A stretch of 64,000 nucleotides of DNA from NCBI RefSeq assembly GCF_033958435.1, contig NC_134145.1, positions 41,877,501 to 41,941,500 on the forward strand. The letters run 5' to 3'. This DNA comes from Carettochelys insculpta (Eukaryota; Chordata; Testudines; Carettochelyidae). Below, piece by piece: positions 56,160-64,000 of this stretch. The translations under genes were made by a program, and so were the position numbers. Within the stretch, counting starts at the first letter, position 1, and the number at the start of each line of letters is the position of its first letter. The notes under the pieces are model-generated. The model searched no databases. It saw only the letters and a program-made list of their open reading frames with translations, and was not told the origin of the DNA.

Positions 56160-56568
56160 GTGACTTTAAAAAGTAGCACAAGCCCTTGGAGCCTACATAA
56201 AGGTCAACGGGTCAAATTTTGGCACTCTGCCTCAGGATGTTTGCTGACCCCAGTATAATGCATAATACACAGTGTTGGAAAGATCATACCAGTCTTTAAT
56301 GAATCTATAATCATTAAAATGCTAATGTCAGAGGATTAACTGAGATTAAAGAAGACATGAAGAATTAATATGAGAGACCATAAATAGCATACTTGTATTT
56401 ACAACTCATTATAAAAACATATGGGACAGAAACGGAAAGACAACAAGATTAATTTATACATCAAATACTTTTTACTTTACAGATAACTAGCTTGTGAAGC
56501 TCAATACTCAGGAGATAAGAGGCCAAGATCTTGATGAGATTCAAAGATTAGATTATTTGGGCTACGTC
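56160..56568. other. No gene recognised
   Basis: AT-rich sequence between two transposons. Confidence 0.4.
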
Positions 56569-57241
56569 TACACGTGCAGCCAACATCGAAATAGTCTATT
56601 TCGATGAATAACGTCTACACGTCCTCCAGGGCCAGCAACGTTGATGTTCAACTTCGACGTTGCTCAGCCCAACATCGAAATAGGCGCAGCAAGGGAACGT
56701 CTACACGTCAAAGTAGCACACATCGAAATAGGGATGCCAGGCACAGCTGCAGACAGGGTCACAGGGCGGACTCAACAGCCAGCCGCTCCCTTAAAGGGCC
56801 CCTCCCAGACACAGTTGCACTAAACAACACAAGATACACAGAGCTGACAACTGGTTGCAGACCCTGTGCCTGCAGCATAGATCCCCAGCTGCCGCAGAAG
56901 CAGCCAGAAGCCCTGGGCTAAGGGCTGCTGCCCACAGTGACCATAGAGCCCCGCAGGGGCTGGAGAGAGAGCATCTCTCAACCCCCCAGCTGATGGCCGC
57001 CATGGAGGACCCAGCAATTTCGACGTTGCGGGACGCGGATCGTCTACACGGTCCCTACTTCGACGTTGAACGTCGAAGTAGGGCGCTATTCCTATCTCCT
57101 CATGAGGTTAGCGACTTCGACGTCTCGCCACCTAACGTCGAAGTTAACTTCGAAATAGCGCCCGACGCGTGTAGACGCGACGGGCGCTATTTTGAAGTTG
57201 GTGCCGCTACTTTGAAGTAGCGTGCACGTGTAGACGCAGCT
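56569..57241 (-). mobile_element. Harbinger-derived non-autonomous element, copy 1 (inverted)
   Basis: The left end GGGCTACGTCTACACGTGC pairs with GCACGTGTAGACGCAGC at the right. It contains TCCCTTAAAGGGCCCCTCCC, GCAGACAGGGTCACAGGGCG, AGCCCTGGGCTAAGGGCTGC and TTCGACGTTGAACGTCGAAG. The order is the reverse of the copies at 58441 and 63470. Several internal GTCTACACG motifs recur. Frames inside are not coding. Confidence 0.75.
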
Positions 57242-58440
57242 TTGATGTCCCATGGGGAATTGTGTACTGTGAAGCATCTTGCACCTTCATCTGAAGCATT
57301 TGTTATTGGCCAGTCTCGGACAGGCAAGAGGACCAGATGGACAACACTTTGAAGTAGTAACCCCATTCTCACTGTGCCCTCTCAGTTAAAGTTACATTAT
57401 AGTGGTTCTTCAGTTCACTTTCAACTCCCAATGATCAGCATTTTATAGCTTCATCATGAATGCTGTTTTCTTAAAAGCCAAAATTATTGACAAATATAGT
57501 TTATAAATAGCAACCTATTCCACAGTAATATCATAAATAATTTTTAAAAAGTGTAGGATTGTAAAGTTACCTGAAAAGACAAAAGAATAGTTATAACAAA
57601 TATATTTGATACACAAAGAACCCCTTTACTTTTCTCTCAGGACTTCTAACTTTTAATATACAAAATAAAAGATGCATTTGTGACTAATTTACATTATCAG
57701 GCTGTTGCCTTGGTACTGAAATTAGTTTGGTTGTTCTTTCTAATTCAGAAAATTACAGCTGTTTCAACAATAGAAATACAGGAAGCTCTGTACTTCCTAG
57801 TATTAGTCTAAAATTCACATGAGGTTATGCAGGGATTTAATTTTATTAAATAACTCTCTAACCTAAGTTGAATAAAGGTGTAACAATTAATTACATTTGA
57901 CCTATTAGTAAGTGACTTAATTAAATTGTTGCTTAAAAATTGGTATTGTTCCAACATGTTACCTAATTAATATGATAGGTACTACTAATTTGTTCAAACA
58001 AATAACACTGTACATTTTCCTCCTTAATTAGGTTATTCAAGTTATCTTAATCTATACCAATGAAAGGGGATGTGTCAGTCTCTCTGGCTGTTTCATGGAA
58101 GAGCCCCATAATCCAGTCACTTCTCCTAGTGGCTAGCTGCATTTTAAATCTCTAGATTAGCCAAGTTAATTCCACTATAAAACAGCCAGTGTCGTAAATT
58201 TGACTTTTACTGCATTTTAATTCTCCGTACCAATTAGGACATTTTATGACTCCATTTGGAAAGTCTCCAGGTTTACGTCCATATTGCTGTTTTTCATAAT
58301 TACTTTATTTAAACAAGCTTAGCCCATTGCTACTTTAAGGTATTCTACTATCAAATTCAGGAAATATCACATATTATTAAACAGATGTCAACACAACATA
58401 TTTTTACTAAGTGGTTATGGCTTTATGACTTACACTTAAT
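57242..58440. other. AT-rich spacer between inverted copies
   Basis: No gene or repeat recognised. It forms the loop between the inverted elements at 56569 and 58441. Confidence 0.45.
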
Positions 58441-59172
58441 AGCCGCGTCTACACGAACCGGCTACTTCGAAGTAGCCATGCCAACTTCGAAATAGCACCC
58501 GCCAGGTCTACACATGGCGAGAGCTATTTCGAAGTTGAAATCGACGTAAGGCGGCGAGACGTCGAAGTCGCTATCCCCAAGAGGAGATGGGAATAGCGCC
58601 CTACTTCGATGTTGAACGTCGAAGTAGGGCACGTGTAGACGATCCGTGTCCCGCAACATCAAAATAGCGGGGTCCGCCATTGCGGCCATCAGCTGAGGGG
58701 TTGAGAGACGCTTTCTCTCCAGCCCTTGCGGGGCTTTATGGTCACCATGTGCAGCAGCCCTTAGCCCAGGGCTTCTGGCTGCTGCTGCTGCAGCTGCTGC
58801 AGCTGGGGATCCATGCTCAATGCACAGGGTCTGCAACCAGTTGTTGGCTCTGTGGATCTTGTGTTGTTTAGTGCAAGTGTGTCTGGGAGGGGCCCTTTAA
58901 GGGAGTGGCTTGCTGTTGCCTGGGAAGTGCTAGTCCGCCCTGTGACCCTGTCTGCAGCTGTTCCTGGCACCCTTATTTCGATGTGGGCCGCTTTGGCGTG
59001 TAGACGCTCCCCTGCTGCGCCTACTTTGATGTAGTGCTGCCCAACATCAACGTTGAACATCGACGGCACCAGCCCTGGAGGACGTGTAGACACTATTCAT
59101 CGAAATAGCTTATTTCGATGTTGCTACATCAAAATAAGCTATTTCGATGTAGCATACACGTGTAGACATACC
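58441..59172 (+). mobile_element. Harbinger-derived non-autonomous element, copy 2
   Basis: The left end AGCCGCGTCTACACGAACC and the right end ACACGTGTAGACATACC are worn TIRs. The core holds GGGAGGGGCCCTTTAAGGGA, GTCCGCCCTGTGACCCTGTC, CCCTACTTCGATGTTGAACG and CAGCTGAGGGGTTGAGAGAC. The first two are shared with the subterminal region of the Harbinger element at 278-5175 (near 4885-4960). Within 350 bp of the right end, ATCGAAATAGCTTATTTCGAT forms a local palindrome. Confidence 0.75.
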
Positions 59173-59527
59173 TAATGAGTCCTAGAAACATTTGGTGCCA
59201 GATGTATATTATATCATTCTAATTAGACAAGATGAACAAAGATGTGTACTCTGGCTTGAGTGACACAGCTACAATACTCCACGTAAGTCTGTTGGATGCA
59301 ACATAAAACAATGCTTTAGCATCAATGCATTTAGTCCAGAGTTGAATCTGTCCCTTTAGCTTGCAATGCACTAAAATTCTGAGAAGTTTTCTTAAAGCTT
59401 CCCTTCTCTCTGGCATTGCAATGTTGTGGTACCTACAATTTTTTTTCAATAAGACCCAAAATGAATTTTAGCCAAAGTTTTGGAAAGACTGGTATTCCAT
59501 GTCATTGAGCACAGAAACCTACTAAAA
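59173..59527. other. No gene recognised
   Basis: AT-rich sequence without a recognised feature. Confidence 0.4.
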
Positions 59528-59790
59528 GCAAAACAAAAAGCAGTCAAGTAGCACTTTAAAGACTAGCAAAATGGTTTATTAGGTGAGCTTTCATAGGACA
59601 GACCCACTTCTTCAGACCATAGCCAGACCAGAACAGACTCAATATTTAAGGCACAGAGAACCAAAACCAGTAAGCAAGGAGGACAAATCAGAAAAAGATA
59701 ATCAAGGTGAGCAAATCAGAGAGTGGAGGGGTGGGGGGGAAGGTCAAGAATTAGATTGAGCCAAGTATGCAGACAAGCCCCTATAGTTGA
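59528..59790 (-). repeat. PLE 3' fragment, same subfamily as 3918-4602
   Basis: AAAGCAGTCAAGTAGCACTT, GGTGAGCTTTCATAGGACAG, CAGAACAGACTCAATATTTA, AGTAAGCAAGGAGGACAAAT and AAGTATGCAGACAAGCCCC follow the order of 3956-4206 almost base for base. It stops before the GIY-YIG part, so it is a shorter 5'-truncated copy of the same orientation. Confidence 0.85.
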
Positions 59791-61650
59791 TTCATCCTTA
59801 GGTATAAAGACGCCTTTAAGGCAAAGCATGCAAGACAGACATTGAAACCAGGGAATTTGTTCCACTGAACAGACCCATATAGAGACATCTGTAGTATGAA
59901 AATATGTCTCCTTTTGAGGGGTGTGAAATGAGGTCTCTACAGAAGAACTGAGGACATCCTAAGGCAAATATCTCAACAAACACTACACCTGCAAGACATG
60001 CAATCCATGATCGTACCTGTTTCCCATGCAAGAAACCACAAAATGAATAAACCCATAACTTAAGCCAATACTAGCTGAACACTGATCTGGCAAACTGGTG
60101 GGAGAACCCAGGAAGCCAGCTTCTTTGTTTAGGTTTGTGGGTAGCAAATGAATTTAGAGCCAATAAGAATATGGAGGCACTAGTGGCTCTCTCTCTCCAA
60201 TGTTCATACTGAAGGTCCATGAAGCAACTAAGCAAAGTGGCTGTAAGGATGGTAGAAGGGGTTTGGTCTCCTTTGATAGCCATGAAATGATCATTTTGTG
60301 AACTGAAGACTGGACTTCATTATATTGAGACACAGGCATTTTTATTTTTTTAAAAAGTAAAACTTTTACTCTATAACAGAGTGAATGGAGAGAGGGTCAT
60401 GTAGGGTGTCTTATTCTGCTGGCTTTCAGAGGTAAAGTACCATCTAACCATCTGTGGGGTTTTTTTCCCTCCTACCCATATTTTTTTAGTCCTATAGAAA
60501 ATGTTGGTTTGGTTTTCAGTGAGCTTTGCCTTACCTCACAGTATGGCCCTCTGAATTTTGATTTGATCGTGAATTTATTTACACACCAAAAACTGTTAGA
60601 ATCAAGGGAGTTTTGCTGACACTTTAGAAACCTGACTTGTTTTTCTAACTCTACTGGCTCTTTTGCCTACAAAACACACAAGCTTTCTACCGTTATCTAT
60701 GCTATCTTTTCTTGGCAGCTACAAGTGGGAGGTTGAACAGAGTTGCTGTAACCTTTAACCCCACCTCTCCTCACTTTCATCAGAGCAAAGCAGTTCAGAT
60801 GGCTTCTCCTTCATTCATCCCACATATTAACAGATAGGAGAGAAAAAGTGGCCAGGAAGATAAGACCAGCACTATCCTCCTTCCTTCATGTACTGAGTCT
60901 TTCATCTTCAAGATTGAGAGATCCACGCTACCTACTACACTAAGCTTGAGGAACTCACTGATTCCCCAAAAAATCATCTATTCTTTGGGGCATCTTCCAG
61001 CCTCAGAAGGTATGTCTACAATGTATCTAGGAGATGAGAGTCCCAGGATGGGTAAACAGACTTGTGCTAGGTCAGCTAAACATAGAAGTGTTGCCACACC
61101 TGTATCATCTTTATCTGACTGCCCTATCTTGGAACCAACAAGTTAAGTTGGCTTGGATTCAGGCTGCTTGCCCAGCTCTCTACCAGTGCCACAGGGTCCA
61201 TATTGCTATTCTAAGCATTCTAGCTCTGGCCGACATGGCACAACTCTTTCTACTCAAGAAGATGGAATCATATCACCCAGCAGCAGTGTAGTCATAATAA
61301 AAGTTAAAGGGGTTTAGTAAAGCAATGCAGCAGAATGAACAAACATGTCTGATTTCTGACATCTGAACAAGTGTTGGAATAGGAAGGCCAGTCACAAGCA
61401 GGAGACATCAGTCAACTCTGGAAGTTGACAGAAACTCTTCCCCTGCTGGCACTCAAATGTAGATGGCCAGATAAAGACAAAGGCATCCTCCAAAAGATGG
61501 ACCAGGTAAAGAGAGAAAGCCAAAGCCCAGGTCTGCTGGATACTGTGTACTTATTCTGGGATCTCAAGGTTAGCATGAAAAGTTTTTGATACACAAAGAA
61601 CCAATGGAACATTTTGTGTGTTTCGGATTTTATTTTGGAAAGCTTTGTCA
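59791..61650. other. Unannotated DNA
   Basis: No gene, RNA or repeat recognised in about 1.9 kb. Confidence 0.45.
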
Positions 61651-61713
61651 GGACTCGTCTACACAGCAAAGTTATTTCAAAATAGCAGATGTTATTCTGA
61701 AATAAACATCCTG

Positions 61714-62111
61714 GGCTGTGTCACTAGCCCCCTTCTTTTGAGGGGACTGGGTAATGAGTGACATTGACAGATGCTAATGAGGCACTGTCATTAATATGCA
61801 GCACCTTAGTAGCATAATGGTGGCGGTGCACACTTCGGAAGTGCCGCTTTTGAAATGCATGCTAACCATATAGACAAGATCCTTTTGAATTGGTTTTGGG
61901 AAAAGGGGGCTTTCGAAGTCAGGGTGGTCCTTTTGAAAGGCCCCTGTCTACACAGGTGGCATGTGTTTCGAAAGTGGCACTTTTGAAGTGTGCATGGCCA
62001 CCATTATGCTAATAAGGCACTACATATTCATTACTGTGCCTCACTACCATCAGCTGATACCCCTCATTACCACGCCCCCTTCGAAAGGAGGGGGCTAGTG
62101 TAGACACAGCC
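61714..62111. mobile_element. Hairpin MITE nested in a MITE
   Basis: Left end GGCTGTGTCACTAGCCCCC and right end GGGGGCTAGTGTAGACACAGCC agree except for a small gap at the left (GTGTC-ACTAG against GTGTCTACACTAG). CTG (61711-61713) and TTG (62112-62114) may be a worn target duplication. Arms repeat TGGGTAATGAG, GATGCTAATGAGGCACTG and GCATAATGGTGGC inverted. Confidence 0.75.
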
Positions 62112-62395
62112 TTGTTATCTACACAATGCAACTGCTATTTCTAAATAATTTCAAAATAGTGGTTTTCTTATTTTGAAATTGGTAATCCCGTTTTACAAGG
62201 AATAACACCTATTCTGAAATAGTATTTCTAAATAGGTGCTTTTAAGGCAGGGAATAGTGCCTATCTCAAAACAAGTCATAGTGCATCCAATGGCTCTATT
62301 TCAAAATAGGCTCTATGTGTGTAGATGCCATATTTTGAACTGGCTAAGTGTTATTTCAAAATGTGTTTTGTGTAGCAGCATTATTTCGGAATATA

Positions 62396-62485
62396 CAACA
62401 GGATGTCATGTGGCACCTTATTTAGACTTACGGATACTTTGGAGCATAAGCTTTCGTGGGCAAAAACCCACTTCGTTGGACTAGC
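62396..62485 (-). repeat. PLE-like tail of a further subfamily
   Basis: AACAGGATGTCATGTGGCAC, TTAGACTTACGGATACTTTG and GCATAAGCTTTCGTGGGCAA, then AACCCACTTCGTTGGA. The hairpin part (TTTCGTGGGC..AAACCCACTTC) is again the PLE pattern, in minus orientation. Confidence 0.65.
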
Positions 62486-62528
62486 TTATGAAATAGCTTA
62501 TTTTGAAATAAAGCTGCTGAGTGGACCC

Positions 62529-63468
62529 ACCATTAATCTCACTGGCTATATTTTGGGGGATCAGGAATGATTCAATAATTCTAGTGTTTTCTTATTGCAA
62601 TTTAAGACTAATTTTTATTAACCAGTACAGGGCAAACACTTGATTATAAGATCTGTAGATGTTTGTTGGAAAACATCAGAAAAAATCAGTTAAATTTACA
62701 TGTGCAAAGGGACAAAAACTGAACAGAAACAAGATGTAAGGTGGTCACTGCTAAAAACTTTCAAAAATTTGTGTTGTCTATTTTATTTTGTTTCTCCCTA
62801 CAAAATGCAAAGAATGATAATGCTAATTAATTACATTCAAGTGAAAATTATGAAAATTTCAAAAAGCAACCAATCTGCACAATTGCCAACACTAGAAGAA
62901 AATCAGTTCAGTTTTTTTTCTCCAAAAATAGGGAATCAGGATAAACAAAACTGGTATTTTAAAGCAAATAGCACTAAAACTAACAGAGAGAAAAATCATA
63001 ACTAGGCTATATGAATTATTCAAGCCTAGATAGCATTTCTAAATGCAGGAGAAAAGAATGATCTCAGGGATCCTCTAATGACAACGGCTACCTGTGCTTC
63101 CTAAAAAGTTTGGTATATATGTAACCTGATGATCAAGTAACATTTGGACTGAATTCTGCTAAGTGCAACTTCAGTCTCGTTTCTGCTCATGAAGAGATAA
63201 AGATACTCATGAATACTACCTGGAATCTTCCACCCCCACCCACACCATCTAAAGATTAAAGACAGTTATTTCACATTTGCCATTAGTCAAAGTTTAACTC
63301 TAATGCCAATATTTTCCTGATGGGTGATGTAACTATTCACAATAAACAATATGTAAACAACAGGCTGATCATGAACTCTGAGGGCATGGGCAGTCTTATG
63401 TCTTTAAACTTATTGCCAACTGAAATATTCTGGACAACTTTCATGTGTCTGTTTTGCATGGTGATAGC
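62529..63468. other. Unannotated AT-rich DNA
   Basis: No gene, RNA or repeat recognised. Confidence 0.45.
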
Positions 63469-64000
63469 TGCTTCTACACGTGCCGGCGACTTCGAAGTAG
63501 TGGCACCAACTTCACAATAGCGCCTGCCACGTCTACACGTGCAAAGCGCTATTTCGAAGTTGAAATTGACGTAAGGCGGCGAGACATCGAAGTCGCTATC
63601 CCCATCAGGAGATGGGAATAGCGCCCTACTTCGACGTTGAACGTCAAAGTAGGGCATGTGTAGCTGATCCGAGTCTCACAACATCGAAAGAGCGGGGTCC
63701 ACCATGGCGGCCATCAGCTGAGGGGTTGAGAGACTCTCTCTCCAGCCCCTGAGCTCTATGGTCGCCGCGTGCAGCAGCCCCTTAAAGCTCCCTACCCCCT
63801 GCGTTCCTGTGCAGGAAGCTGAGAGCGCGTGCAGGCGGCAGCACTGCCATGCAGCCAGCCTGCACGCCTCCCTGCAGCCCCAAGCCACCCCCTCTCTGCG
63901 AAGGCTGCTCGCCAGCCCCCCAAGCGCCCATAGGGCACGCCCCCCAAGGGGAGCCAGGGCTTCCAGACAGCCAGACAGTCTGGCAAGAGGCAGTGGGGCC
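63469..64000 (+). mobile_element. Harbinger-derived non-autonomous element, copy 3, cut by the window end
   Basis: It starts AGCTGCTTCTACACGTGCC and carries GAAGTTGAAATTGACGTAAG, GCGGCGAGACATCGAAGTCG, CCCTACTTCGACGTTGAACG and CATCAGCTGAGGGGTTGAG, in the same order as copy 2 at 58441. From about 63790 it departs into GC-rich sequence that copies 1 and 2 lack, so this may be a longer member, possibly with more of the parent element beyond the window. Confidence 0.72.

Larger units (their letters stand above)
61651..62528. mobile_element. MITE with TATTTCAAAATA core, containing a second MITE and a PLE tail
   Basis: The left end is GGACTCGTCTACACAGC and the right end near GCTGCTGAGTGGACCC. The core repeats TATTTCAAAATAG, TATTCTGAAATA and TATTTTGAAATA. 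Two later insertions lie inside: the hairpin MITE at 61714-62111 and the PLE tail at 62396-62485. Family of 23647-24495. Confidence 0.65.

Noticed and set aside
56604..57220. Overlapping short frames on both strands as genes
   Set aside because: They lie in a GC-rich, partly palindromic non-autonomous transposon and recur in its other copies with frame changes.

Overview
This window looks like non-coding DNA from a sauropsid genome, most likely a turtle. The evidence is the repeat mix: CR1 LINEs with the octamer-like (ATTCTATGA) 3' end, a tRNA-headed SINE with a CR1-type tail, Penelope-like elements (PLEs) with the tail 'GAAGTGGGTCTGTCCCACG', a DIRS-like element whose gag resembles the LAP2-alpha-specific exon, and many hairpin MITEs ending in GGCTNNGTCTACAC. 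I cannot name the species. I found no host protein-coding exon, tRNA, rRNA or CRISPR array. Every long reading frame I could identify belongs to a transposable element, and each carries stops, frameshifts or lost catalytic residues.

Layout. 278-5175: a PIF/Harbinger element with a Myb/SANT-like gene (+) and a convergent transposase gene (-); the transposase is split by a PLE insertion (3918-4602) with a 12-bp target duplication. 5176-10280: mostly plain AT-rich DNA with one PLE tail. 10280-12875: a PLE reverse transcriptase copy, itself hit by a 456-bp hairpin MITE. 13-18 kb: plain DNA, a further tail and a MITE. 18-20.1 kb: a decayed Ty3/Gypsy gag-pol. 20.2-26.3 kb: a CR1 scrap, MITEs, a paired inverted PLE tail, a SINE inside a MITE, a hAT-type non-autonomous element and a probable solo Gypsy LTR. 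26.6-34.6 kb: a DIRS-like element (-) missing its reverse transcriptase and interrupted in its tyrosine-recombinase part by an essentially full-length CR1 (+, 27877-32256). 35.9-40.8 kb: more PLE tails, MITEs and a CR1 3' end (-). 41.2-46.3 kb: an old CR1 (+) split by a full-length 4.05-kb APE/RT LINE (-) with a 12-bp target duplication. 46.9-50.1 kb: two opposed copies of an old AT-rich repeat. 51.7-52.2 kb: a MITE. 53334-56156: a second Harbinger element with exact TIRs, a TTA target duplication and a predicted spliceosomal intron in its transposase. 56.5-64 kb: three copies of a MITE family that seems to be a deletion product of such Harbinger elements, plus nested MITEs and PLE tails.

How the parts relate. 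The window is a record of successive insertions: several nestings are marked by direct repeats, so relative ages can be read. The TIR-sharing MITEs were presumably mobilised by Harbinger transposases like the two copies here, and the SINE presumably by CR1 machinery through its CR1-like tail. All sequence matches are from reading and from memory of protein families; no database search was run.
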